NCBI GenBank assembly: GCA_003254905.1
Contig: QANU01008245.1
Coordinates: forward strand, 62,310 to 126,309
Length of the DNA: 64,000 bases
Source of the DNA: Nissolia schottii
Lineage: Eukaryota > Streptophyta > Magnoliopsida > Fabales > Fabaceae
Direction: 5' to 3'
How positions within the stretch are numbered: the first letter of the stretch is position 1; the number at the start of each line of letters is the position of its first letter. Shown here in pieces: positions 1-12,500 of this stretch. Below the pieces are notes generated by a model that did no database searches, was not told where the DNA came from, and worked only from the letters and a program-made list of their open reading frames with translations. A program made the translations under genes and the position numbers.

Positions 1-185
1 AATTAGGAGTTCTATGTAGCCAATTTGTCAGATAAAAGTCCATACATGGTAATGTTGGATACATGGAAATGGGATTTTTCTACCTATTTAACAATGCATA
101 TATGTAGCATGCTAATTTGTTTTTCATGTGCTTTCATTTCAACATTATTGTGCCTACATCATATAATCTTTAATCCATGTCCCAG

Positions 186-955
186 GATGCTGCTACACAG
201 CATTCTCTTGTGATAGTTTATTTTGGAGATAATGATTCCATGGGTTCTCATCCATCTAGCTTAGGCCCTCATGTTCCTCTTCCTGAATATATTGTAAACA
301 TGAGAAAGATTCTGATTCATATTAAGGTACTACTTCTCTGTCTTTTCTTTAATCAATATGTTCTTTTTAGATAAGTGCTCATTACCTCACAATGGAGACA
401 GATATATCTTCACTTTCATACCCATTGGGCACCAAACACTTTATTTTGTAATTAGGGAAGAAAAACTTGCTTAAAATATCAATTTTTAAGAAATACAATT
501 GAGAGTTTTTTTTAATTAGGCAAGACTAGGTAGGTTGAAGAGTTTTTTTTCTTATACATATTCATCTCTGTTCTTGCATTCAGATAACACATTCTAATTA
601 GATGATTTTCTTAATCAGTCCATATTTAAGTGAGCTCGTAATAACAAATGAATTATGCCAAAGCTATTCAGAAGCATGTATACAGCTATGCAAGGAACTA
701 GATGTGGAAGTCGTTGATCTTTTCAATGCACTGCAGAAGAGAGATGATTGGAGAAATGCTTGTTTTACGTAAGCTGCTGCAGCTCTCCTTTATCATCCCC
801 CCCCCCCAAATTACAAATTACCATGAAATGAATTGAGTCACATTGCTATTTCATTGTTCAATATCCAAATCTTTCTCTTAATCTTCTCAAGTATCTCGTG
901 CTTGCTTTCTTTGCAGGACGGTTTAAGACTGCAGCTTTCTATCCTAAATGCATAT
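186..955 (+). pseudogene. Decayed GDSL esterase/lipase (isoamyl acetate-hydrolysing esterase / CPRD49 type), 3' part
   Basis: Two exon-like blocks match the C-terminal half of plant SGNH esterases of the IAH1/CPRD49 group. Block 186-326 (acceptor cag, donor gt at 327) reads 47 codons including VIVYFGDNDSMG, GPHVPLPEY and NMRKI; the family usually has GGND where this copy has GDND. Block 619-768 reads ELVITNELCQSYSEACI, then ELDVEVVDLF and KRDDW. The exon expected between them (about 25-30 residues) is not recognisable in 327-618. After acceptor 911-916 the last block should give DGIHLS with the catalytic Asp and His. Here it gives DGLRL in one phase, so the His is lost, and an early stop in the phase set by the canonical donor. 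The copy therefore looks inactive. The 5' exons would lie left of the window. Alternatively it could be a living gene with an odd splice form, which is less likely. Confidence 0.7.
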
Positions 956-1394
956 TGACGTATTCATAAATCACCTGGATTAGTAACTTGTAAGCTGTTT
1001 CTCTTCCCTCCAATCGGTGTCATGCATAAAAATTTTGGACTTTTAATTGCTCTTACCTTTAATGTCTTCATATGATTGGCTGCCATGTGTCGAAATTTAA
1101 TGTTGGTAATAAGTGCCTCATCAGTAAGTTGTGGAGCATAATTTCTAAGATCTAATTTTTTTCTTTTCCCTTGCAGTCTAAAACTTGCATCTTCTTTCTG
1201 TATGGATGAATTCCCTAAATTGACTTTATTGACTAATACAATGGATGCTAAATATTTAGTTGTTCCCAACATGTATCTAAACTGGTATCCAGTTTAATTC
1301 TTCCATTTCATTCAGAATAGTTGCTTAGAAGTTTTGCTAACTAATCTAATCATAATTAAAACAATCGACTATGACTGGTATGCCATGTGTTTAA
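956..1394. other. Spacer, no gene seen
   Basis: AT-rich sequence between the esterase remnant and the first gypsy LTR. A minus-strand open stretch at 964-1272 has no recognisable family features. Nothing supportable here. Confidence 0.5.
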
Positions 1395-2619
1395 AGTTAT
1401 ATGTATGTTATGTCATGCTATGTTAGGACAGAAACCTAAACCCTTAGACATGACACTGCTTAGAATTGCTTAGGATTATATAATAAGACTTCAAATAATG
1501 ACTCCGATTAAAGCATGGACCCTAACAAGGGATAGGTTTTGGCTAAGGCAAGACTTGGTGTTTAAGATGTTCGTTGCGACGCATTTCTCTTACTTGGGAA
1601 TCCTGTCCCAAGTGTTGGACCTTAGTCCTTGAGTCCGAACTAATAAACAAGATTAGTTAAGGAGGATACACTTGTCATAATCAGTAGCCTTAGGCCTTAA
1701 CAACATGGGTAATCAAAGACAGTTCCCTAAAAGACTTCATGAATAGTAGATTCTAGGGTAGGTGACCTAGAACAATATGAGGTCCTACGATCTTGTAACT
1801 CAGACCCAGCAGTAGATAGATATGAGCGCCAGACTCCTCAGTTATGGTATGCGTATCCTATCAGACCCTCGAGTGCCAAGCTCCTCAGACTTAGGGTATG
1901 CGTACCTTCACAGATATCCAGGTTGTGTGCGTATCGGAACCACCCGAATTTATCATTGTGAAGTAAGGTTGAGCTGCAGTTCCCGTGAATCGTGCCCTTC
2001 TGCCAGGGACGTGGGCATATGTACACTGACCAATTTTACTTTTTAGTAGCTAATTCAGTTATTTCAATTATTCAGTACCTTCAGTTTATCCAGTATGTGC
2101 AGTTTAGATATCAGTTATATAATATACTTGTTGTTGTACTTATTCTTTCAGTATATATGTGCATGTATTTAGATACCATGATATTGTTTGTTGTACTTGT
2201 TATTTGAGTGGTACCGAGGTACCCATCACTGAGTTGACAATTCACCCATCTGTTAATAACATTTTCAGATTTGGCTGAGGATAGTGAGAACGGTTCCCTT
2301 ATCCAGTGAGCGAGGATTTCAGACGTCAGTAGTAAGCTTCGCTTCGCAGTGGGGACTACCCGAGTGGTTATAATCATGCTCCAGACACCTAGGGCAAGGT
2401 CCTTATTAGTATTTATATATTTCATTTGACATTAACATTATGTAAACTCGTCATTATTTTTCAGTTCAATTACATGTAAACAGTTACTCAGTTAGTTATT
2501 AATAAATCAATTACTATTTATTCATCTTTATGAGCATTAATGCATGTTTAGTATGCCACATCAGTGCTTTCGTAGGGCAGTCGCCCTAGTGTGGTCACGT
2601 CCTAAGTTGAGGCGTGACA
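1395..2619 (+). mobile_element. Gypsy-family LTR, 5'-truncated (copy 1)
   Basis: The right end TTGAGGCGTGACA and the block with GAGTGGTACCGAGGTACCCATC, GTAAGCTTCGCTTCGCAGTG and TTTCGTAGGGCAGTCGCCCTA are shared with LTR copies at 26210-28704 and 49095-50809. The characteristic LTR start is absent, so the left end is only approximate. The copy ends at TGACA and is joined directly to the Mutator-like element at 2620. It contains two or three about 50-bp subrepeats built around GGTATGCGTA at 1845-1935. No coding sequence is present. Confidence 0.7.
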
Positions 2620-3990
2620 TCTACAATTGAATGGATGATTGCACTGATAACATTTAAATCCAGTTGGGGGTGACTTTTTGATAAATTAGAAAAGAGACAA
2701 GTATGGTTATCATTAACTTCCTCACCTCCCACATTTGGAACTTCTCCCTTAGAGTCACTTGAATTGACTAGACACATCCTTGTTTGCCATCGCGCACCCG
2801 CACTAAAATTCCCCTTTTTCAAGACTCAAGGACTTTGTGTTGCACACATCTGTGGAGGCTGTAGTTTTTTACATCAAATAACATGGTTTCCTTGTTTGAG
2901 AATTTTTGACCAATATACTAATCATTACTTGCTCCTGATCCGGGTCCTTATCCCAATGCTGATGTTGAACCTTTGTCATGATGCTGAGGCTAAGGCTAAG
3001 TGGTGTAGTAACTCGGGAGATGGTGAGGCTGAGGCTAAGGTTGAGGTTGAATGGTGTAGTAACTTGGTATACCTCGTAGAGGTACTGGTGTCGGCTACAC
3101 CACGTCATCACCACCACCATTATCATCACCACCGTCACCATAACCATGCATATCTTCATTATTATCATCATCATAGCCATAATATCATTACCATAGTAGT
3201 CACCACCTGACACTGGATGAACTCGTGTTGTTGGAATCGAATGTTGAGGTAATGGATGAGGGTCATCCCTGTCAAGATATGCAAGACTTGGAGACGATGA
3301 ATCATAAGCAGTCAGAGGAAGGGAGGGATTGGTGTTCGACACAGGCGATGGACTAGCATTGGAGCCGCTAGAGCTTTAGAAAACATCTTCAAGCTCAATA
3401 AGGAGCTCAATAGCGGTGAGCACATTGCTAAATTGCTTCAGCAAATGAAACATTCACGTAACGTGATCATCCTTCTTACTTTCAAAAGACTAAAATCTTA
3501 AGAGTTGACCAACACCAATAGGCGTCCTATATAACACTCTCTTAATGCTCCTACGCTCCCCAAACTCTTCCACTATAATGGGTTGGAGTTGTAACAAAGT
3601 AACAGTTGGGTATACAACCACCCAAGATTTATTTGAGGAATCAAAATTAATTTTATCTTGTATACTTTTTTCTCACCATTATAATACACTAAAATCTCTA
3701 CTAACTCCTTACTCATTTTTTTTAACTCACACAAAATATCTAAACCTTGGTGCACACTACAAATGAGCATGAACCTCTATTTATAGATCTGATTTTGGAT
3801 ACATTACACAGAAGTCAATTTTAAATTGACTTTTACTTTTTAAAAAAAATTAGAAATCAATTTAAATCGACTTCTAATAAAAAAAGTCTCCATGACTCCC
3901 TTTATATAAAAATGATTTGTTTTGAGAACAACTTTGCAATTAGTTTCGTGTGGGAACAACCTAGTTTATTTATTCTATTTTCAAAACACA
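2620..3990 (-). mobile_element. Mutator-like element fragment (copy 1), N-terminal region only
   Basis: It is homologous over most of its length to 29990-31290, where a MULE DDE domain follows. On the minus strand it begins near 3770 (SKELVEILVYYNGE, the usual MULE N-terminal type) and runs to 2620, where the gypsy LTR cuts it before the transposase core. A segment at 3105-3185 is a degenerate CAT/CAC trinucleotide run that gives Met/Ile/Val-rich codons on the minus strand; it is longer than in copy 2. Several stops break the frame. Upstream, 3800-3900 carries short palindromic AAATTGACTT/AATCGACTT pieces also seen in copy 2. Confidence 0.65.
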
Positions 3991-4154
3991 AAAAATCCCC
4001 AAATCTAAACTGAACACGCCCACCCTTATTAGTTTACTGCTTGGACCAAACTAGGCCGACTCCTGTTAGGTGCAGCCAGCCTAACTGTTGGCTCTGTGTG
4101 CCCGGTTGAGCCCATCTTTTTTTGTTGTTATTCCTTGTTTCATAGTAGTGTATT

Positions 4155-4178
4155 CAGCTAGGCAGCTAGGCAGCTAGG
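4155..4178. repeat. Three tandem 8-bp units (CAGCTAGG) upstream of KCR1
   Basis: CAGCTAGG occurs three times back to back, about 210 bp before the KCR1 start codon. It could lie in the promoter. No known element is recognised with certainty. Confidence 0.6.
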
Positions 4179-4274
4179 CAATGCTGTTGATAAAATTGAA
4201 TGCCGTACTGACCCAAAGCACTTAATTTTGGTGGTTTTCCGCTCATCTACTTTACCCGCCCGCAGACACACACT

Positions 4275-4385
4275 ACCTCTGTCTCTCTTTCTCTCTCTCT
4301 CTTTCCATAATAAATCCAATGCCCCGCTAGTCCTCTTCTCAAAACTAACCTCCTCTCCCTGTCCCCTTTCTCTCTCTTTCCATTC
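4275..4385 (+). promoter_or_regulatory. Pyrimidine-rich 5' leader of KCR1
   Basis: Runs of CT (4279-4303, 4366-4382) lie directly before the ATG at 4391, a common make-up of plant 5' leaders near transcription starts. No clear TATA box was identified. Confidence 0.4.
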
Positions 4386-4390
4386 CCACC

Positions 4391-6930
4391 ATGGACTGCT
4401 GCATACTCAATCGCCTCAACTCCCAACCCCTCTGGTTCGCCATCCTCTTCGCCCTCGGCGCCCTCACCCTCCTCAGGTTCCTCTTCATCCTCCTCAGATG
4501 GGCCTACGTCAACTTCCTCAGGCCCGCCAAGAACCTCAAGAAGGCCTACGGATCCTGGGCCCTCGTCACCGGCCCAACCGACGGAATCGGCAAGGCCTTC
4601 GCCTTCCAGCTCGCCCGCACGGGCCTCAACCTCGTCCTCGTGGGCCGCAGCCCTGACAAGCTCGCCGACGTCTCCGCCTCGATCCGTGCCAAGTACGCCG
4701 CAATCGAGGTGAAGACCGTCGTCGTCGATTTCTCCGGCGCTCTCGACGAAGGAATGGCCAAGATTCGCGATGCGATTGATGGATTGGACGTCGGGGTTCT
4801 GGTTAACAACGTCGGGGTTTCGTACCCTTACGCGAGGTACTTCCACGAGGTGGACGAGGGGCTGTTGACGAACTTGATTAGGGTTAACATTGAAGGGACT
4901 ACGAAGGTGACGCAGACGGTGCTGCCGGGTATGCTCAAGAGGAAGAAGGGGGCCATTGTTAACATTGGTTCTGGTGCTGCCATTGTCATCCCTTCGGATC
5001 CGCTCTACGCTGTTTACGCTGCATCCAAAGCGTGAGTTGTTTTCTTTCTTCTTTTTTTCTTTTGCTCCCTCTGATTTCACTTCTTCGTCCATGCACTTTG
5101 GTTGTGTCGAATTAGGATCTTCCTCTGTTACTCACTAACACTACTCTATAGTGTTATATCTAACACGGAACCAAAAACAGAATTAATAGATACTATTAAT
5201 GATGCTGGGTTTTTAATAGATACTATTAATAGCTTATGGACCAAAATGAACATTAACTTCATCTGTTAGCTATACCATAGGTCTGCCCCGGCTCAAATTA
5301 GATTAGCTAAAGTTTAGCATAAATTTTGACCAGAAAACAAAGCATGAAAAGATCTGATTCGAGTTTTGTTGTTTTTTTTTATGTATTTTTAAGGCTCCCA
5401 ATAATGTGTAAGATGTATGGTGTCTTAACTTTGATGCATATGTGGTCAAATAAGGATAAGTTCTATGACCGTTCTGATGAATCAAACTTATAAGAATAGC
5501 TTGGGGGTGTCAAGCGGAACGAAATTATATGTACGGTTATGGTATGCTATTTTTATGAGCTTAACTGAGGTTGTATTTGTGCTGCTTCAGGTACATCGAC
5601 CAATTTTCCAGGTGTCTGTATGTAGAGTACAAGAAGAGTGGGATTGACGTGCAGTGTCAGGTATTTGAACCCTTTCTTTTCTTCGTTTGCCCTCTGTATT
5701 CAAGTTTTAGCCAATTAGATACTGTTCTGTATTCCATCGCCATAATTATTGATTTGAAGACGATGGAAATCCAGCTGAACAGCATTAGTCTCAGCTCGAA
5801 TTCAATTGAAAATTTTCTGGTGATGATATTAAAACATGAGCTTTTCTGGTACGACCTTTCTCATTAATTGTGAACTGTAGGGTGGTGGAACTATTTTCCT
5901 GATGTACAACACACACACACACACACATTCCTTTGTATGCAAAAGCATAAATCTTCACTGTATAACATTTTACTTATATAAACCATGGAGAAAACTGAGA
6001 ACCCCCTTAAACTTAACTTATTTTAGTTGAAACAACTATGACTATAAATTTTGCTGCATGTTGAGGACTTATCCTAATCCTATAATTCTGTTTAGTATTG
6101 ATCTTTGTGCGCAACTATTGGTAAAATATAAGAATTCTAGCATGTTTGTCTTAAGTGTGAATAGCAGCAAAGGTTAAACCAGTTAGGACACCGTTGGGAC
6201 CTTTTTGTTTTATTTTGAAATTTAGTTTAATTTTCACATTGACTTGCTACGGTTGACTCTTTTTTTTTCTCTCTCTACTAATGTATTATGTTCTTGTATT
6301 CAAATGGCCAAGCATAGAAATTGAAAGAACATGCCTAGTCAACGGCTGGGTATGGGTTCATTATTCATGAATATCGAATCATTGCATGTGATTTCATCAC
6401 TAAGGTATTCTAGACTCAATTGGTGGTGGGATTTGGAAACTTGAAGAAGTTATTGACAATTGTAATTTATTAGGTGGATGCATAGTGCACTTCTATATTA
6501 TTGGATACCTCTGCTGTTTCCCTCTTTCTTCATCCAAATTTTTTCCTTCTAGAAGTTGGAAAACTGTCCACCTAACTAATTTGTTTATAAATTAGTTGGG
6601 TTGGACTACATGGATATGGATTTGCTTTTACAGCTGTGATTTTGGTCATTTATGATGGAGATTTTCTGGATGCAGGTTCCATTATATGTGGCAACAAAGA
6701 TGGCATCCATCAAAAGATCTTCATTCTTTGTTCCATCAACAGATGGATATGCCAAAGCAGGTGTGAGATGGATAGGCTATGACCCTCGTTGCACACCATA
6801 CTGGCCTCACACCCTTCTTTGGGCTGTGGCGTACTCATTGCCCGAGTCCATTGTTGATGCTTGGCGCCTGTGGTTTTGCCTTGGCATTCGTAAGAGGGGG
6901 CAACAGAAAGAGTCAAGGAAGAAGGAATAG
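4391..6930 (+). CDS. KCR1: Very-long-chain 3-oxoacyl-CoA reductase (KCR1)
   Basis: Exons 4391-5031, 5591-5660 and 6676-6930 give 321 aa; Arabidopsis KCR1 is about 318. The enzyme is the ER-membrane NADPH-dependent reductase of the fatty acid elongase complex; it reduces 3-ketoacyl-CoA to 3-hydroxyacyl-CoA for waxes, sphingolipids and suberin. The N-terminal hydrophobic anchor covers about residues 13-40. The Rossmann motif TGPTDGIG is at 60-67, NNVG at 139-142, catalytic-region Ser in GSGAA near 194, and YAASK (Tyr209, Lys213) at the exon 1/2 junction. Exon 2 is only 70 nt and both introns fall at the same places as in the paralogue at 9536. The C terminus ends SRKKE, a basic tail that may serve ER retrieval. 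Exon 1 is strikingly GC-rich at its 5' end. The start is the first ATG, inside ACCATGGA. Confidence 0.95.
5909..5926. repeat. AC dinucleotide microsatellite in KCR1 intron 2
   Basis: Nine AC units in the 1-kb second intron, a potential length polymorphism. Confidence 0.8.
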
Positions 6931-9535
6931 AGAAGGATGCTCGTTTCTGCAGTGTAGGCATAGATGTTGCTGATATATGCCAGATTGCTTAGCTAGTTTA
7001 TTAAGGTTACACGTGTCTGTTATGTTTTTCTTATTCATCTTACTGTTGCTAGTTTTATGAGTATCAATGGCATGGTCTAGTCTTTTTGCCTGCCTCATCT
7101 TCTGGTGTTTCAGTCAACTAAAATAAATATGGTGTATTATTTTCAATTTGTAGTATGATAATAAATTAACCATGATAATCTCAAAATACATTAAATAACA
7201 GGGATTTGAATTGAATTGGGAATTTTTTTTTAAATTATTGGAAGTTGAAGAAAAAATTAGGTTTGAATTGGGAATTTTTTTACTATTGATTTTAAATGTA
7301 ATTTTGGATTGGGAATGTTTCTATCTAGAATTAGTATAAGAGTACCCATTAATTAGAATGATGTAATATTTGACAATAAGTAGGGTAAATATTGAACCAA
7401 TCAAGAGTTATGTGGGCAAAAATATAAATTTAAGTAAAAAAATGTGAACCCAACTCATTGATAATTGGTGAAATGTGATTGGTTCACCTATACATGTACC
7501 ATCCATTTATGTGGGTGTCGGAGTCACCTTTCTATGGTACCATGAGAGTTGAAAGCGCACAAGTACTTTTTTCAGTTGGCACCACACAATTTATGACATG
7601 TTTCAATCATGTGCCATGTCACTAACTAATATCAAATAATTTTTTTTTAGCCCCAACATCATTTTTCCTTATTCTATGATCTCTAATATTATTTGAATTT
7701 ACTTTTAAAATTTAACATAGCAAAAATTGAAAAGCAATTTCACCTTTTGCATAGATAACTTGATTTTTTGTAGATCAAAAACAATTTGAAAAGAAGAACA
7801 CACGTTACCATTAATATGGGTGGGAACAGGCCAGGTCAAGCCAAACCCTTAACAGGCCTGTTTCATTAATCTTCAGCCTGAGCCTGACCATCAACATCCA
7901 ATCACAATTTCAACCCCACCCCCATTTTGCTATTATATTGTATCTTTTGTTACTCAGATAACAAAATAGAACAAAACGTACAACGAGCCCGGTATTGCTT
8001 TCCTACCTTCACCCCTATTCAAAAACCCTATCACCATGCCTCTCTAATTGAATGTTTTTGTTCCATTTTGTTTTAGCATTATTTTACTTATTCATTTTTT
8101 AAATTTTAGTTATTTTTTATTTTTGGGGATTTGCCAATTCAGTTAACCAATAACCCGCTGTGTGATGCTATTTAGGATCACGATTCTTTAGTTTTCATGA
8201 ATACTGGTGAATTTTATTTAGTTAGATGCTCTGATCTAAATGAGGGATTGTTGTCAACGACATTTTTTTGGTACAATTGTTATCAACAAAATAAGTTATA
8301 ATTAGTGCAACAATATGAGAATAATATTTTTTAAAAAATTAATAAAAAGTTATTAGGAGGATTATGTGAAGGGAATTTAAATTGAGGACCTTAAAGTAAA
8401 TATTAAAAGTTTGGCTACTTCAAATGATATGACAATTAAATTAACACGTCACAAATTGAGTGAAAGAGTAATTGTACCCTCTCAACTCTCAAGATACTTT
8501 AGGAACCATTGAAAAATCATTTTTAACGCATGTCCAGTTATATTAAATACTCTTTTTTTTTTAATTATCATAAGTATGTTTGTATTGACTTAAAAAAATT
8601 GTATTTATTTTAAATGTTAATATATAACTTAAAAAATGTTTAAAGAAAAAATGTTGAACTACAGTTTCTTTTAAAAGTTAGCAAAATCTAACATTTTAAA
8701 TTTTTTTATTTATAAAATTATCTTACAAATATAAAATAAAATTCTTCAAAAGAAAACAGTGCTTATTAAATTTAAGTAGAAAAATTACATTTTGGAAAAC
8801 CATTCTGAATAAAAGAAGATTTTGTTATACTTACACGAGAGAAGAATTTCTTTAATCTTTAGGTTTAAGTAAGTGTCAATAGTTTACAATATTAAAAAAA
8901 TAATAATAATAAAACAGGGAAGGAAATGCTGCCTTACCATAAGGCTTAGATATGATTGGAGTTTTTGACAAATCTTTGAGATTTAATTTAAGTCCTTAAT
9001 TTTTTTTCCCTCTAAATATGGCTAATAGATTGGATTTTGCTTTTTTTTACTTTAGAAATTACATTACATTGATTGTAATAGAGTTTGAATTTATGATTTT
9101 ATGTATATCATTCAAAATTTTCACTACTAAATCAATTCTAATGACTTTAACATAATGAATTTATTTTGTGATTATGAGTCAAATGAATTTATTTTATTCA
9201 CATGACACTGCACGTGACACTCCGTTAATCATGTCATCGGTTACCCGACTTTCCATTAACTGATGAACTAAAATCATGTAATTTTTCTTTTATTTTTATT
9301 GGAATATATAACTAAAATGACAACTTTCCATGAAAGAATTTTCGTTAAAATACCCCACACCTACTGCATGATACAACTTACTTGATATGACTAGCCCATT
9401 TTCTTTGGCCACACAGGAAGGGGTGCATTTAATTAATACCAACCATTCGTTACACTTTAATTTTATGTCAGTACTAGGCTCTACAAAGTGGTAAAAAATT
9501 CTTTTGAGCTCATTACAACACACGATTACACAATT
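6931..9535. other. Spacer between the two KCR genes
   Basis: 2.6 kb of AT-rich DNA that begins with the 3' end of KCR1. No coding sequence is visible. A stretch near 7825-7930 resembles eroded MITE debris, and 8930-9270 contains pieces like the AGTCCTTAATT-type ends of foldback elements elsewhere in the window. The promoter of the second KCR must lie in its right part; no clear TATA box was identified. Confidence 0.5.
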
Positions 9536-12500
9536 ATGGAGTGGTCGGAATTCTTCATGGTGGCAACAAGTGCCTTAGGCTTCATCTCTCTATGCAGAAG
9601 CCTCCTCCATTTCCTGACGTGGGTGTGGGGCATGTTCTTGAGGCCACCGAAGAAACTCAAGGACTATGGCAGTTGGGCCATAATCACTGGCTCCACCGAT
9701 GGAATTGGCAAAGCCATGGCCTTGGAATTAGCATCAAAGGGACTCAACATTCTCTTGGTTGGTAGAAACCCGCTAAAACTTGAGGCCACATCAAAAGAGA
9801 TAAGGGACAAACACAATGTTGAAGTCAACTGTGTTATCACAGATTTTGAGAGAGACAGTGGGGACGAAATAGCAAAGAAGGTGGAGGAAGCAATTGAGGG
9901 TTTGGATGTGGGTATTCTGGTTAATAGTGCTGGATTGGCTTACCCTTATGCAAGATTCTTTCATGAGCTTGATTCTGAGCTGATGGATGGTATCATAAAA
10001 GTGAACGTGGAGGGGACAACTTGGATCACGAAGGCTGTGATTCCAAGCATGATCAAGAAGAAGAAAGGGGCGATCATAAACGTGGGATCTGGCTCCTCTG
10101 TTGTGCTTCCATCCTATCCTTTAGTTACCCTCTATGCTGCTTCAAAAGCGTAAGTAGGTCCAATAGTTTTTGTAATTTAGGGTATGTTTGGTTGTTTCTC
10201 TTTCATGTTTTCAGTTTCTTGTTTCGCAGGATTTTATTCAAAAGATTAAAAGAATCAAAGGTGAAGGATCATCGTGAGAATCCAAGAAGTAAAGGAAACT
10301 TCTACATTTGCTACGTCAAAATACCAATCTAACAAATTATGCACACCTCTAATCATTTTAAATCGAACGGAGAAATACATTTTATATTTCTCTGTTCTAT
10401 ATAACCTCTTTCTAGTCTTTGTTGTGTTCCCTTTTATCCATTTACTCAAGATGTTTAATATGGTATCAGAGTCATGGTTCCCTCTCTTAACCCAATTTTG
10501 TTGCCTTAGAGCCTCTTTGTTAGGATCTCTATCAAAAATTTCTCCATTGTTATCTCTGTTTATTTCATCGCATTCCATTTTCCACAAAGACTAGCCCTAC
10601 TGCCTAAGCACCACCACGCCTCGACGCAATCCCCTATGCGTTTCCACATGTTTCTTTATGCCGACTCCAATTTCCCACCCTCATTTGCTGCCTCCATGCA
10701 GCCACGATGTTGCCTTTGCTACTTTCGTGCAGCCTTGATGTTGCCTTTGTTGCCTCCGCCCAGCCCTGATGTTGCCTTTGCTGCCTCCGCGCAGCCTCGA
10801 TGTTGCATATGGTTGCCTCTGCACAACCTCCGATGTTGCCTCTCGATGTTGCCTTTTGCTGGTTACGCTTAGCCTGTTAGTTTCGTCTAGCCCTTTTGTT
10901 TTCGTACAAGCCCTTGTTTCCATACAAGACTCTTTGTTGCCGCTTGTGCTTCTTCAACAACCTCGACTAATATGTAACAAGCTTAAAGCTCAAGGAGCTT
11001 TAACTTGAGGGAGGGTGTTAAGAATAATATTATATCTAGAATATATTAGATTGATTTAATTATGATTTAGTTTGATATTGCATGATTTTGACATCATTTT
11101 GTCATTAAGTTATGATTCTCTTTCTAGCCTTTTAATAGAGGATCCTCTTGTACTCGAAGGGCACAACTCTAATAATATAATTCCATTATTTCTTGTTCTC
11201 TGTATTTTCTCTATAGTCTTTGTTGTGTCTCTTTGCCAGTTTATCATAATGTTTAACAGTTCCCTTAGCTGAGATTTCCTTCTCCTAGTTGATTCTCATG
11301 TGATCATTCACCTTTGATTCTCTTAGAATCAATTAAAACAAGTGATTTAAACCGTTTTTGTAAACAAGTTTAAAACATAAAAATGAAGATGAGAAGGATG
11401 AGATTATGGGTTCGTAAGCTTGCTTTGAGACTTGAGGAAAGAAAAAGGAATGGAAGGAAGGGAAAATGGGGTCTATGAAGGTTGGATTTTGAGAGGTGGA
11501 CAACCTTACTCCCAATCCAAGCCCTTGTGTGGGTGGTTTGAGCTATGAAGCTTGAGAGCTAACAGTTTCGGATATGCCCTCTGGCGTGGGTGAGGGCGTA
11601 TTTTTTTATTTTCTACTATGTCCATGTGTGTGTGTGTGTGTGTTCTCTCTATTTCTTCTTTCTCTCTTCTTTTTTTGTGTATTCTGTCCATTTTTCAGGG
11701 CTGCAGGTCAAGGCCCTCTGTTGCCTGGGTCCTTGTGCCTGCAGCCCAACTTGCATTTGTAACTCTCATCTCTGCCCAATGCAAGTTCCTTTCACTAAAA
11801 ATCTAGTATAAACAAAACCCTCTTCTTGTCCCTCTCCCTTAGGAAGGGTCCTTAAATGTGCAAGGTTTCTAAAGTTGGCTACTCCCTCAGCAGGTCACCA
11901 GATGGCGTATCAGGGACGCCCTGAGACCTGTCTGAGGGTTGTTGCTGCTGTCACTTTCAACTACAGCCCGAGAGCATATTTCTTGCTTGCTCTCTAAGCT
12001 CCCATAGCTGAACCAAAAGGCCTTGGAATGGATCCCATGACATCTTTGGGATGTGGGGCAAGGTCCAAAGCCCTCTAGTTCATAACCCTCATAATTCCCC
12101 TTCTTGTCTCATTTTAGACATGCTGAGGGTATATCTCATGGCACCACCCTATGCCAAACCCTTGATATCTATACTAGAGATAAGTACTTATGTGTTTACT
12201 ATTCCTAATGCTATTCTTAATACATGTGTTACAAAAGGGTCTATATCAATAAGAAACTGTTTCTTGTTTTTATTTTATATTTACACTATTTATTTCATAA
12301 AATTTCAAAAAAAAAATTAAAAACGACAAATGAAAACAGAAATCAAACTTAATTTTGCATATCTCATGTATATTGCTAGCTTTTATTGATCAACTGCACC
12401 CAAATTTTTCATACATCACAGGCTTTCTTTTTCTTTTGGTACTATTCTTTCTTCATTTTTGTTACTAATTAAGCATCAGTGCATAATTTCTTATTCCATT

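Noticed and set aside
2764..3210. Plus-strand open stretch with a long His run
   Set aside because: The His run comes from a CAT/CAC repeat inside a Mutator-like element whose real coding direction is minus.
4247..5092. 281-codon open stretch on the minus strand across KCR1 exon 1, rich in Glu and Arg
   Set aside because: It is the mirror of GC-rich KCR1 codons; no family features and fully covered by a confirmed sense exon.
9488..9535. Upstream in-frame start for the KCR paralogue (16 extra residues)
   Set aside because: The extension has no similarity to KCR1, whose first residues align better with the ATG at 9536.
10636..11008. Overlapping Leu/Pro/Cys-rich open stretches
   Set aside because: Produced by the tandem repeat in a retroelement interior; open in several frames, as repeats often are.
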